Made by a program: the position numbers and the translations under genes. Shown here piece by piece: positions 17,728-29,739 of a stretch of 64,000 nucleotides of DNA (position 1 is its first letter; every line of letters begins with the position of its first letter). The DNA comes from Acidobacteriota bacterium (GTDB lineage Bacteria > Acidobacteriota > Thermoanaerobaculia > Multivoradales > J023). The stretch lies in contig JAJCXO010000030.1 in assembly GCA_029263395.1 (NCBI GenBank), forward strand, positions 1 through 64,000, read 5' to 3'. Under the pieces are notes generated by a model that saw nothing but the letters and a program-made list of their open reading frames with translations, was not told the DNA's origin and did not search any database.

Positions 17728-18528
17728 ATGACGAATAGCCAGACCGAGCTCGAAGCAGCCGTCCATTCATTGATCGAAGACGGCCAACGCCGTTCAGGAG
17801 GGCCCCCGTCGCCAGAAGAGTTGGCGAAGTACCAACAGGGGACAATGTCGGAGCAGGAAGCTGAGAGGTTCGAAGAGTTGCTGGCTCACTACCCAGAATC
17901 CGTACGTCTTCTCGTCGGCTTAGGGGGCTATCCGTACGAAGGAAAACCCGGTGACCTCGATTACCTCAGTGACGACGAAATGAAACAGGACTGGCAGGCG
18001 ATTGAAGATCGCCTGTCTCCAAGATCCAACACCACAAGCATCAGACCATTGACCAGATTGCAGAGGATCGCCCGACAGACTCTACCGATGGCGGCTTCCT
18101 TCCTAGCTGCACTCCTAGGAAGCGTCTGGTTCTATCGATCAGAAATCACTGATCTCTCGCGCCAGGTATCTCAACTTCAGTCGCCCCAAACCGAAGTCTC
18201 GCCTCAGCTCCTGATACCGGACGGCCTGCGCAACGCCCGAGGCGGAGAATCTGTAATTCGCCTCTCGCAGGATTCTCAATACCATTTTCTGACATTGTCT
18301 CTTTTCGAAACACCATCGTTTCGCGATTTTCGTCTAGAACTACATAATCCTGCTGACCATCAAGGGAAACCCCTCTGGTCAAAGACAGGCCTGCGACTCA
18401 AACCCGACGATACTCTTGAGATCCTGTTGCCTAGGGCTTTCTTATCTGTCAGCACAGCCGAACTTCACCTGTATGGGATCGACAAGGATGCTGAAGAGCT
18501 ACTAGCCACCTACTCACTCGAACAGTGA
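17728..18528 (+). CDS. Putative membrane anti-sigma factor
   Basis: 266 aa from ATG 17728 (GGAAGGG 7 bp upstream), 4 bp after the ECF gene. The N-terminal 60 residues (PSPEELAKYQQGTMSEQEAERFEELLAHYPE) match the cytoplasmic start of anti-sigma proteins, although the zinc-binding HxxxCxxC is absent. One membrane helix at about 119-137 (LPMAASFLAALLGSVWFYR) is followed by a short coiled coil (ITDLSRQVSQLQS). An extracytoplasmic beta domain of about 110 residues follows; it could be the sensor. If so, it would tether the sigma factor at the membrane until an envelope signal, perhaps proteolysis, releases it (inference). Confidence 0.7.
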   Translation: MTNSQTELEAAVHSLIEDGQRRSGGPPSPEELAKYQQGTMSEQEAERFEELLAHYPESVRLLVGLGGYPYEGKPGDLDYLSDDEMKQDWQAIEDRLSPRSNTTSIRPLTRLQRIARQTLPMAASFLAALLGSVWFYRSEITDLSRQVSQLQSPQTEVSPQLLIPDGLRNARGGESVIRLSQDSQYHFLTLSLFETPSFRDFRLELHNPADHQGKPLWSKTGLRLKPDDTLEILLPRAFLSVSTAELHLYGIDKDAEELLATYSLEQ

Positions 18529-18834
18529 ACGGCTGGCCAAAGCCCAGTAGTGACCAGTAGAGTGATCCGCGATCGTCGAATGCTGAAGAGGAGCCATCGA
18601 CTCTGTGACCGCTCGACTGAACTGCGTGTCGGTCTCGGAGGAGTTCGATTCATCTCTCGAACTCCTTGAGCGACCTCGAAACTGCCGACTGCTTATATCT
18701 CCAGGAAGGCTAGGACACGCACGATCTGCCTTCTTTCGAGCTTACGCCCTCTAGACTCACGATCCTGGCTCCGGGACACTGTAAATCTACCCGAGCTGTA
18801 GCCAGTCCGGTCACTGCTTCACGAAGGGCCTAAA
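18529..18834. other. Gene-free stretch between anti-sigma gene and tRNA-Phe
   Basis: 306 bp with no convincing ORF. It contains a long perfect hairpin (next entry) and otherwise nothing I recognise. No integrase remnant or repeat of the tRNA end is apparent by eye. Confidence 0.6.
18639..18666. repeat. 10-bp perfect inverted repeat
   Basis: AGGAGTTCGA and TCGAACTCCT are separated by 8 nt. The stem is perfect, but no T-tract follows on either strand, so it is not a classical terminator; it could still mark the end of the sigma/anti-sigma transcript. Confidence 0.6.
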
Positions 18835-18910
18835 TGGTGCCCAGGGGCGGATTTGAACCACCGACACCCTGATTTTCAGTCAGGTGCTCTACCAACTGAG
18901 CTACCTGGGC
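18835..18910 (-). tRNA. tRNA-Phe (GAA)
   Basis: 76 nt on the minus strand. Acceptor stem GCCCAGG/CCTGGGC, discriminator A and an encoded CCA; D-arm GCTCAGTTGGTAGAGC; anticodon stem CCTGA/TCAGG with loop CTGAAAA, anticodon GAA; T-arm GGTGG-TTCAAAT-CCGCC. All stems pair. The 3' end points left, toward the accessory block that ends at 18.5 kb. Confidence 0.97.
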
Positions 18911-18999
18911 ACTCAAGAAAGCGATTTTTACCAGCTACTCGACCTGACGTCAACCCGGCACGAGAGTCTGTTGATGAATACAATACCGTTGTGCCAAGG

Positions 19000-19761
19000 A
19001 TGTTTTACCGGTTGCTCGTCGGCAGTGCTGTCGCCACGCTGTTAGGAGGCTCCCCCGCTGCTGGGTGGACTCCGGCTAGCCAACACGCGATTGCCGAAAA
19101 TGCGGCGCGATTGGCGCCGCCGGATCTCTATCGACAGCTGGCGCGCAACCGGGTGGCTTTTCTTCAAGGGGTCAATGACGGTTACGCAGAACGCGACGCT
19201 GCCGCCCATGCCAAGAACGCTGATGGTTCGGGGCGCCTCGACAACTCGATTCAGGTCGCCACCGACAACGCGATTCGGGCGATCACGACACACCAACCGT
19301 TCAACGAAATCGCTTACCGGCTGGGCATCGTCTCGCACTTCCTAGCGGATGCCAACAATCCTCTCAATGCCTCCCAGGCGGACTCGTCGGAGTCTCGATA
19401 TTACGCCGACTTCCTGGCCTACCTCGAACATGCTGAGCCGCGGGTCAGGGTCGTCTTTTATGGCTTCCGTCCCAACTTCGATGGCCAGCGTGACCTACCC
19501 GCACTGATTGCGGAGGCCTTGGAACGCAGTCGCGGCTTCTACCCGGCGGTCGGTCGAGAGTACCGACGAGTGAAGTTTGCTTCCGGGGCACAGGCCTTCG
19601 ATGACCTGTCTTCGGCCTTCGGCGTCGCAAGCCTGTCCTACAGCCATGCGGTCAGTGACATCGCCGAAGTGCTGCGCTATATTTGGCTTGAAGCGGGCGG
19701 CATCGACACTCGCCGCAAGATCCCGTTGCGGGGCCGTGAAGTCATCCGACTCTCCGACTGA
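19000..19761 (+). CDS. Exported protein of zinc-dependent phospholipase C / P1 nuclease fold
   Basis: 253 aa from ATG 19000 (an in-frame GTG lies 9 bp upstream; neither has a strong ribosome site). The frame is open further upstream but would run through the tRNA. The signal peptide ends near SPAAG, leaving an N-terminal Trp and His (WTPASQH), as in zinc-dependent PLC/P1 nuclease proteins, where the mature N-terminal Trp and a nearby His bind zinc. A helix with IVSHFLADANNPLNASQ carries the expected His/Asp ligands, and LSYSHAVSDIAEVLRYIW matches the C-terminal helix of this fold. Substrate unknown (phospholipid or nucleic acid). Separated from purH by 52 bp. Confidence 0.65.
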   Translation: MFYRLLVGSAVATLLGGSPAAGWTPASQHAIAENAARLAPPDLYRQLARNRVAFLQGVNDGYAERDAAAHAKNADGSGRLDNSIQVATDNAIRAITTHQPFNEIAYRLGIVSHFLADANNPLNASQADSSESRYYADFLAYLEHAEPRVRVVFYGFRPNFDGQRDLPALIAEALERSRGFYPAVGREYRRVKFASGAQAFDDLSSAFGVASLSYSHAVSDIAEVLRYIWLEAGGIDTRRKIPLRGREVIRLSD

Positions 19762-19813
19762 AACTTTCGGCACGCACTCTTCCGAGGCGAGCCTTTTTCT
19801 TTTCGAAAGTGCC

Positions 19814-21355
19814 ATGCTTCCAGCTCAAAGAGCCCTGATATCTGTCTACGACAAACGCGGCCTAGAAGACTTCGCCCGCGGCCTCAGTGAGATGGGGATC
19901 GAAATCGTCTCAACTGGTGGCACCCGCAAGGCGATCGAAGCGGCTGGTATCCCGGTCACTCCGGTTTCAAAAATCACCGGGCATTCCGAGCTTCTTGGTG
20001 GCCGGGTAAAGACCCTACACCCTGAGATCCATGCCGGTATCCTCGCGGATCGCGCCCGTGCCAACCATCTCTCAGAGCTCCAGGACAATGGCATCGAACC
20101 GATCGATCTCGTGGTGGTGAACCTGTATCCGTTCCAGGAGACTGCCGCCTCGGGCGCCCCGTTCGAACAAGTGATCGAAATGATCGATATCGGTGGCCCC
20201 ACCATGATCCGTGCCGCTGCCAAAAACTTTCGTGGCGTGACGGTGATTGTGGACCCCGGCGACTACACCCAGGTTCAGGCGGCGCTCGAGGATGGTGAGC
20301 GGCTGGTTCCAGAACCCCTGCGCCGCGGGTTGGCACTCAAGGCGTTTCGCCACACTCAGGCTTATGACGCCGCAATTGCCACCTGGTTCGAACAACAAAC
20401 CAGCGAGGCCGAGAGTCTCTTTCCGCGTCACCTCCATGTCGACCTGGCCCAAGAGATGCGCACTCGTTACGGGGAAAATCCGCATCAAGAAGCTGCGGTC
20501 TACCGGGTGCGGGGGGGCGATGGTGTCTTTGGCGGGATGGAGGCACTGCAAGGTAAGAAGTTGTCTTGGAACAATTTGCTCGATGCCGACGCGGCTCGCA
20601 AGCTAGCCTCTCATTTCGAGGAGCCGGCGGTTGTTATCGTCAAACACAACAACCCTTGCGGGGTCGGCTTGGGATCCGATCTGGCCAGCGCCTACGAACG
20701 CGCCCTGGCCTGTGATCCATTGTCGGCTTTTGGCTCGGTCATTGCGCTCAATCGGCCGGCAACCGAGGCGTTGGCGACGGCGATGGCGTCATTGTTCGTG
20801 GAAGTCATTGTAGCGCCGGATTTCGACGACGCAGCCCTCGCACTTTTCGCCAAGAAGAAGCGCCTGCGGCTGATCCGTTGCCCACTTTATGCGGCGACTG
20901 GTATCGAGCTGCGAGCCATTGATGGTGGGTTTCTGGCTCAGAATCCTGACGGGCTACCGGACGATGACACGGCTTGGACCTGTGTGACGCAACGCCAACC
21001 GACCGACGAGGAACGCCAGGCCTTGGCGCTGGTCTGGGAGGTCTCCCGCGGAGTCAAATCGAACGCCATCGTTGTCGGCCACGCCAACCGAACTCTCGGC
21101 ATTGGTGCCGGGCAGATGAGCCGAGTAGACGCCTGTGAGCTCGCGGTGCGCAAGGCGCAAGATCCGCTGGATGGAGCCGCAGCGGCTTCCGACGCGTTTT
21201 TCCCGTTTCGTGATGGGCTCGACGTGCTGGCAAAGGCTGGAGTTAAAGCGGTCATCCAGCCCGGCGGGAGCAAACGCGACGCCGAAGTGATTGCGGCAGC
21301 TGATGAGCACGACATCACGATGTTGATGACCGGCACGAGGCACTTCCGCCACTAA
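19814..21355 (+). CDS. purH: Bifunctional AICAR formyltransferase / IMP cyclohydrolase
   Basis: 513 aa, normal length. It catalyses the last two steps of de novo IMP synthesis. N-terminal MGS-like IMP cyclohydrolase domain (about 1-195): ALISVYDKRGLEDFARGL, STGGTRKAIE, GGRVKTLHPEIHAGIL, VVNLYPF. AICAR transformylase domain (about 200-513): RYGENPHQEA, the catalytic KHNNPCG (K277, H278), DPLSAFGSVIALNR and SDAFFPFRDGLD. The ATG at 19814 gives the typical start LPAQRALISVYDK. No other pur genes adjoin it. Confidence 0.97.
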   Translation: MLPAQRALISVYDKRGLEDFARGLSEMGIEIVSTGGTRKAIEAAGIPVTPVSKITGHSELLGGRVKTLHPEIHAGILADRARANHLSELQDNGIEPIDLVVVNLYPFQETAASGAPFEQVIEMIDIGGPTMIRAAAKNFRGVTVIVDPGDYTQVQAALEDGERLVPEPLRRGLALKAFRHTQAYDAAIATWFEQQTSEAESLFPRHLHVDLAQEMRTRYGENPHQEAAVYRVRGGDGVFGGMEALQGKKLSWNNLLDADAARKLASHFEEPAVVIVKHNNPCGVGLGSDLASAYERALACDPLSAFGSVIALNRPATEALATAMASLFVEVIVAPDFDDAALALFAKKKRLRLIRCPLYAATGIELRAIDGGFLAQNPDGLPDDDTAWTCVTQRQPTDEERQALALVWEVSRGVKSNAIVVGHANRTLGIGAGQMSRVDACELAVRKAQDPLDGAAAASDAFFPFRDGLDVLAKAGVKAVIQPGGSKRDAEVIAAADEHDITMLMTGTRHFRH

Positions 21356-21459
21356 TCAGGCTGCGGAAGGCGACGATATCAGGCCACCTGAGCCCAAGCG
21401 TGTCGGCACATTGATAGGCTTATGGCAGACTGGCTAACCAGAGACGGAAGGCACACGAA

Positions 21460-22179
21460 ATGAACCAGGGCGGCAAACGTCACAGCTGCAAACGTCACGG
21501 CGACACGGGCACCACCGACACTAGCACCAGCAATATGGGCACCAGCGCCAAGCAACATTCGGCCATCGTCCTCGCCGCTCTCCTTATCGCCCTCTTCGTC
21601 CCTAACTCCGCTCGTGCGGTCAGCCCGTGGGAGCTGTTGGAGAACTTGCGTAACGACTTGCAGAGCAGCGGCCCGGTGACCGGCAAGTTCAAACAAACCT
21701 ACATTCCAGCTGGATTCAGCGAGGGTGACAGCGAAACCGGTCACCTCTCGATTTGGCTGCCCGACTGCCTGCGGTGGAATTATGTCGAACCGCTAGCCAA
21801 GAACTTCCTGTTGTGTGAGAACGAAGTCTATTTCTGGAACGAAGACGAATCCGGCGGCCGGCACTTCGAGATCGAACCGAAAGAGGAGCCCGGACTCGAC
21901 CTGCTACTGGTCGAAGTTTCCGAACTCCGTGAACGGTATGTCGCCGATAGCGAGAAGCTGAGCGACGGCACTTACGAAATTTCTCTCGCCGTCCCCCCGG
22001 GTTCTGAGCGGAGCTTCAGCGCCAAGATTCGACTCGAGCCCGTGTCGATGCGCATTTCAGGGATGGAGTACACTGACGACGAAGGAAATCTCACCCGATT
22101 CGAGATTTCCGAATACCAGCCGCTGCGCCATGTCGCACTCTTCAAGCCGCCTCAGGACATCGAATGGACCAAGGAATGA
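21460..22179 (+). CDS. lolA: Outer-membrane lipoprotein carrier protein LolA
   Basis: 239 aa. LolA ferries lipoproteins through the periplasm from LolCDE to the outer membrane. ATG 21460 has GGAAGG 8 bp upstream; it gives an unusually long N-terminus of about 30 residues rich in Thr, Ser and Gly before the signal core (IVLAALLIALFVPNSARA). ATG 21535 would give a standard signal peptide. Mature features: PVTGKFKQTYIP, TGHLSIWLPDCLRWNYVEP (family motif G-x-L-phi-phi-x-P-x-x-x-R-W-x-Y) and NFLLCENEVYFWN. The first 30 bp carry a duplicated 11-bp GCAAACGTCAC. Its stop overlaps the next gene by 16 bp. Confidence 0.8.
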   Translation: MNQGGKRHSCKRHGDTGTTDTSTSNMGTSAKQHSAIVLAALLIALFVPNSARAVSPWELLENLRNDLQSSGPVTGKFKQTYIPAGFSEGDSETGHLSIWLPDCLRWNYVEPLAKNFLLCENEVYFWNEDESGGRHFEIEPKEEPGLDLLLVEVSELRERYVADSEKLSDGTYEISLAVPPGSERSFSAKIRLEPVSMRISGMEYTDDEGNLTRFEISEYQPLRHVALFKPPQDIEWTKE

Positions 22180-22817
22180 CGACCAGCAAAGCCAGCCCAT
22201 GGCTGATCGCGGCGTTGACTCTCGCCTTGATCGCTCCCTCGGTAGCAGCTGACAAGACCTATACCAAAGGTGACAACGTCACCATCCAAGGTCAAGTCGT
22301 CGATGCCGCTGGCACAGCAGTCGGCAACGTGACTGTACTGCTCGAGCTATCGCGGACCCGCTTCCAGATCACACGTTTCAGGAAGACCAAAAGCAACACG
22401 CTTCGTATCCCTGTGACGACCGGGTCCGATGGGCAGTACGTCCATCAATGGCGTTGGGACGGTTATTACAACACCTTCGGGCTGGCTGTGGCCATGCCTG
22501 TTTCGATCAACGGGCGCCAGGATTTCGAAGTGTTGCAGCGGGTTGATATCACCGCACAAGTTAACCAGGGTAGCCCGGTGGAGGCGTCGGTTGTTCTCCA
22601 GGAGACCGCTTACCTCGAATGGTTGCGGCGCTTTGTCGACGGCCGAGCCGGGGCTGAAGAAAAGAGAATCTTCCATGAGCTCGGGCGTCCCGATCGGATC
22701 GATGCCCACGACGAAGGCGAGTACGCTTGGTGGTACTTCCAAATCGGAAAAGTCTACCGCTTTCGCGATGGTGCGATTGAGTTGATCGAACCTTTCGACC
22801 CGATCCTACCGCCCTAA
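22164..22817 (+). CDS. Exported protein with Ig/carboxypeptidase-regulatory-like domain
   Basis: 217 aa. The ATG at 22164 overlaps lolA; an in-frame ATG at 22176 also works. Signal peptide (LIAALTLALIAPSVAA). Residues about 35-130 look like a carboxypeptidase-regulatory/Ig-like beta domain (VTIQGQVVDAAGTAVGNVTVLLEL, TTGSDGQYVHQW). Residues about 165-210 contain ELGRPDRIDAHDEGEYAWWYFQIGKVYRF in pieces, similar to the short SmpA/OmlA-like motif 'LG-x-P-x-x... W-x-Y' of envelope proteins. Function unknown. Its stop overlaps, tail to tail, with the stop of the next minus-strand gene. Confidence 0.6.
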   Translation: MDQGMTTSKASPWLIAALTLALIAPSVAADKTYTKGDNVTIQGQVVDAAGTAVGNVTVLLELSRTRFQITRFRKTKSNTLRIPVTTGSDGQYVHQWRWDGYYNTFGLAVAMPVSINGRQDFEVLQRVDITAQVNQGSPVEASVVLQETAYLEWLRRFVDGRAGAEEKRIFHELGRPDRIDAHDEGEYAWWYFQIGKVYRFRDGAIELIEPFDPILPP

Positions 22818-23995
22818 CGGTCCTCGTCAACGGCCTGCGGACGGCCTTCCATACGCTTCCAAACGTCTTCTTCCACCTTCGAATAAGACCGCGGTGGCTC
22901 GAGGCCAAAAACGCCGTGGTGATTGGGCTCCACTCGAGGCAGCTTAGTAGCCAGGCTGGGCGGTAAAACCTCGACCTCTACCCGACTGTAAGGCTCGACT
23001 CCGACCAATAGAGCGTAACGAAACTGACGTTGGTAAGCATCTTCCCAATGTCTTCGCCCGGGGACTGGAAGGATGGTGGAATCGGGCGGACGCTGCTCGG
23101 GATCAGGCGGCTCGGTACCGACGTAGAGTAATCCGGGCTGGCCAAGGTCAGACGTCAAGTCGAACGCCAGGATGCCCTCGACAACCTCGCCCCAATCGTA
23201 GAGTTGTTGTGGACCCAGAGCAGGAATCCGATGCTGCTCCCAGGTCAAGTCGAGCCATTCCGCGCTATGCATCAGCTGAAACCGAATCGGACGCTGAAAT
23301 TGCGGTGTGATCGCACCTTGAAACTGGCTGGGGCGCCGTTTGGCGGGAGAGGCCAAACGCCATCGCCCGGCTGGCGGCCGATGCCAAATCTTAGCCGGCT
23401 CTCCGGAGTCCAAAACGGTCCAACCGCCGAGGAGGCCGGCATCGTAACGTCGGAAAATTCGCCAATTCTGGTCGGAGACGACGGTTCGTCGGTCGGCGGT
23501 TCGTCGATCAGCATCTCCGCGATCAGCGGTTTGGCGGGCATCATCATTTTCAGGATAAAGCTCCATAACCGCCAGAAAACCGCCTGCCCCCCGACTGCTG
23601 CGAAGCTCGACCACTATTCTGTTGATGCCTTCGTGCAGCAGGTCTGTGAGGTCGTATTCATCGACCGGGGCCCATGGTCGGTACGATCCGGCCCCCACCC
23701 GGTAGCCGTTGACGTACAACAAATAGGTCTCGTCTGCAGCTAGAGCGATCCGTGCGGATCCCAGCGTTTCGATTTCGAGGTCTCGCGCCGCATAAAACGC
23801 CAGCGCCTCACCGTCGCCATATTCTCCTTTGGCCCAAATCCAACGTTCGTCCTTCGTTGGCTCGAAAAGGTGAGCTCCCAAACCACTCGCTAGCTGCTCG
23901 GTGCCGGCGACAATCAGCGCCAGCAGAAAGACTCCTGCAAAAAACCTTAACGGTTGGTCGTGCCAAGAGCGCACGGAGCGAATCCAGGATGACAT
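22814..23995 (-). CDS. Membrane-anchored protein with rhamnosidase-type carbohydrate-binding domain
   Basis: 393 aa from ATG 23995 (an upstream in-frame start would overlap the neighbouring gene). One N-terminal membrane helix (FFAGVFLLALIVAGTEQLASG). Residues about 45-140 resemble the N-terminal galactose-binding-like domain of bacterial alpha-L-rhamnosidases (FYAARDLEIETLGSARIALA, TYLLYVNGYRVG, YDLTDLLHEGINRIVVEL). No glycosidase catalytic domain follows. A low-complexity Asp/Arg stretch (DRGDADRRTADRRT) near 155-170 is encoded by a 15-bp duplication. Directly downstream of the SGNH-type gene (13 bp), so probably co-transcribed; the pair may act on a surface polysaccharide (inference). Confidence 0.6.
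   Translation of the reverse strand: MSSWIRSVRSWHDQPLRFFAGVFLLALIVAGTEQLASGLGAHLFEPTKDERWIWAKGEYGDGEALAFYAARDLEIETLGSARIALAADETYLLYVNGYRVGAGSYRPWAPVDEYDLTDLLHEGINRIVVELRSSRGAGGFLAVMELYPENDDARQTADRGDADRRTADRRTVVSDQNWRIFRRYDAGLLGGWTVLDSGEPAKIWHRPPAGRWRLASPAKRRPSQFQGAITPQFQRPIRFQLMHSAEWLDLTWEQHRIPALGPQQLYDWGEVVEGILAFDLTSDLGQPGLLYVGTEPPDPEQRPPDSTILPVPGRRHWEDAYQRQFRYALLVGVEPYSRVEVEVLPPSLATKLPRVEPNHHGVFGLEPPRSYSKVEEDVWKRMEGRPQAVDEDR
23484..23513. repeat. 15-bp tandem duplication inside the carbohydrate-binding gene
   Basis: CGGTTCGTCGGTCGG is followed by CGGTTCGTCGATCAG. The in-frame repeat encodes part of the Asp/Arg-rich linker. Confidence 0.7.
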
Positions 23996-24008
23996 CCGAT
24001 CCTCGGTT

Positions 24009-25265
24009 TCAGCCGTTGGCACTTGGCAGCATCTTGGCCAACGCCTCAGCAATCAACCGATTACCAACCTCGTTGGGGTGGTTGTTCGGCGCGGGATAAT
24101 AAAAGTCTTCCAAGCTCCGACCTTCCATAGCGGATAGCAGCAGGGCCTTGGTATCGAGATAAGGTACCCCCATTCGCTCGAGCTCACGCTTCAGGTAACG
24201 CTCTCGCCAACCATCGATCTGAAGCTCCCAATGAGGATAGAAGAGTACAACCACCAGCGGAAGGTCTTGCTCTGCAGCCTCCCGTACCGCCGCCTCGAGA
24301 ATCTTGCTGTTGAGCCGCTTCTTTTCCGCTTGCCGATAGGGGATTTCAGTCTCGGCGCCAGGCCCCATTGCCAGCTGCAGTCGACGCCGCAGCCAGGCCC
24401 AGAGATAGCTCCGAATCTCTGGCGGATGCTGCTCGTGCCAGCCGGCGGTGTCCTCGGCGGTACCACCTGGAAGTGGCACACCTTCGAGCCGCAACTGATG
24501 GTCAGGGTCGAGGGTGAAGTAAGGCTTCGGAGCATCTCGCACGGTCAAGATCGAGCGGTCGAGATTGAGCGTCATCAAGCCGAGCACGATCACCGGCCGG
24601 TCGTAGGCTTGGTAGGTTTCTCGAAACCGCAGATAGATTTGATCGAAACCATAACCAGACACCGCAAAGTTGATCACCGGCGGCCCGCCCAACAAGCTTT
24701 CCAGTTGCGCCGAAATCCTCATCTCAGGGCGCGTAGGTGCCACCCCGTAGGCAAACGAATCACCATAGAACAGGACCGCGTGGCCATCTTTGATCGGGGT
24801 GTCATCAGCCACCCAGCCGAACTTCGGGTCGAAGACGAAGCCGGACCTGGCCAACGCCTCACGGCTCTGCTCTACCCATCGATACCGCAGCTTCCATTGG
24901 TCGGTGTCGTCACACCAACCAGCGTAAAGCCGAGGATCTCGGACTTGCTCGACTCCCAAAGAGATTGCACTGCGCAGCAGGAGCTCACCGCCGAGGAATC
25001 CGAAGACCAAACAACTGACCACCGCCAACACCAGATTGACCGCGATCTCCCGTCGTCGCAGGATGATCACCGAGCAGCCAAGCGCAATCAAAAGCAACTC
25101 CACAGCCCGAATTGCATCCCGAATCGTACCGGGGCGCAGTTCACCCTCCGGCGAAGCCAGGCGCGCCAAGACCAGTTCATTGGCCATCAGGCCGATCAAG
25201 ATCAACACCGATCCCGCGATGAGGAGGAAGCGTTCTCGCCCTCCACGGATCTGCGGCAGGTTCAT
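24009..25265 (-). CDS. Membrane protein with SGNH/GDSL hydrolase-like domain
   Basis: 418 aa from ATG 25265, which has GGAG 6 bp upstream; the open frame runs on to 25424. Three to four N-terminal membrane helices (FLLIAGSVLILIGLMANELV; VELLLIALGCSVIIL; LVLAVVSCLVFGFLGGELLL). Then an SGNH-type region: FYGDSFAYG (block I Gly-Asp-Ser), INFAVSGYGFDQ (block II Gly), and near the C-terminus DFYYPAPNNHPNEVGNRLIAEAL (block V, Asp and His). The canonical block III Asn is less obvious. Proteins with this plan often O-acylate or deacylate exopolysaccharides. Divergent from kdsB, 218 bp away. Confidence 0.7.
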   Translation of the reverse strand: MNLPQIRGGRERFLLIAGSVLILIGLMANELVLARLASPEGELRPGTIRDAIRAVELLLIALGCSVIILRRREIAVNLVLAVVSCLVFGFLGGELLLRSAISLGVEQVRDPRLYAGWCDDTDQWKLRYRWVEQSREALARSGFVFDPKFGWVADDTPIKDGHAVLFYGDSFAYGVAPTRPEMRISAQLESLLGGPPVINFAVSGYGFDQIYLRFRETYQAYDRPVIVLGLMTLNLDRSILTVRDAPKPYFTLDPDHQLRLEGVPLPGGTAEDTAGWHEQHPPEIRSYLWAWLRRRLQLAMGPGAETEIPYRQAEKKRLNSKILEAAVREAAEQDLPLVVVLFYPHWELQIDGWRERYLKRELERMGVPYLDTKALLLSAMEGRSLEDFYYPAPNNHPNEVGNRLIAEALAKMLPSANG

Positions 25266-25483
25266 TCGTGGCTCCGGGGAGTCGCGGTCGCCAGACGCGT
25301 CCGCGGAAACAAGAGATACTAGCATCTGGATGCCAAGTTCAGGCTGTCGGCACACTCGACGAAGTAGGCGATTGACGCCTAGGGTTTCAGACGATAAATT
25401 GAGACGTGCACCCCTCGAACCCAAACCATCTGATTTTGTTGCGTCTCCTCTCTTGGCTGGCCTGACGGCTGGATCGTCATTCC

Positions 25484-28752
<3,269 letters not shown>

Positions 28753-28753
<1 letters not shown>

Positions 28754-29739
28754 TGAGCGCCACCGAGAACCGCACTCAGCGTCCACCTAGGGAGGTTGCA
28801 CGCTGGGTGTTGGAAATTGAGGCGGCGGCCATTCGGGGCCTCCTGCCACAACTCGACGAAGGCTTCGATCGTGCGGTCGACGTTCTGAAATCAGTCCGCG
28901 GCCGGGTGGTGACCACCGGTATGGGCAAAAGTGGTCTCGTCATGCGGAAAGTTGCGGCGACGCTCTCGTCGACGGGAACCCCTGCCCTCTTCCTGCATCC
29001 CGCGGAAGCGATCCACGGTGATCTCGGCATGATCACCGAGGACGATGCGGTGATCGGTGCCTCGTTTTCGGGATCCACCGAGGAGCTGCTTCGCCTTGTC
29101 GAATTGATTAAACGGCTCGATGTGCCTTTGATCATGATCACCGGCAACAGCCGCTCACCCTTGGCAAAACACGCCGATATCCATCTCTCCGTCGAGATCG
29201 ATCAGGAAGCCTGCCCACTGAACCTGGCGCCTACCGCCTCGACCACCGCCACCGTTGCGCTCGGTGATGCCTTGGCAATGGCGTTGCTCGAAGCCCGCGG
29301 ATTTACACCCGAAGATTTTGCTCAGCGACATCCCGGCGGCCGCTTGGGTAAACGCCTGCTCCAAGTCCACGAGTTGATGCACACCGACGAGGCTCTGCCG
29401 CAAGTCGACAGCGGAACCTCGATCCGAGATGCGATTTACGAAATGTCGAAGAAGGGCCTCGGCATCACCGCGGTAGTGGACCACACCGGCATACTTGCAG
29501 GGTGTATCTCGGACGGCGATTTGAGACGGCTGCTGCAACAGGGCAACGCGCAACTCGATCGGACGGCTGGGGATTCCATGAGCACAGGTCCGCAAACCAT
29601 TCAGCGGCACGAACTCGCCTCGGCGGCGCTCGAACGCATGGAAGATCACCGGATCACCTCACTCTTCGTGTGTGATCCAGAGGGGCACCTCGAAGGAGTC
29701 GTTCATATTCATGATCTTTGGCGGCTGGAGCTTTTTTGA
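28753..29739 (+). CDS. kdsD: Arabinose-5-phosphate isomerase
   Basis: 328 aa, family-typical. It converts ribulose-5-phosphate to arabinose-5-phosphate, the substrate of KdsA. N-terminal SIS domain (about 30-190): VVTTGMGKSGLVMRKVAATL, STGTPALFLHPAEAIHGDLG, ASFSGSTEELLRLV. Two CBS domains (about 210-325): TSIRDAIYEMSKKGLGITAV, GCISDGDLRRLL and HRITSLFVCDPEGHLEGVVH. The ATG at 28753 shares its A with the kdsA stop (TGATG); a TTG immediately before it is an alternative. The name KpsF would apply if another copy exists in the genome. Confidence 0.95.

Noticed and set aside
18853-18999. N-terminal extension of the phospholipase/nuclease-fold gene
   Set aside because: The extended frame runs through the tRNA-Phe gene on the opposite strand; the signal peptide begins at 19000.
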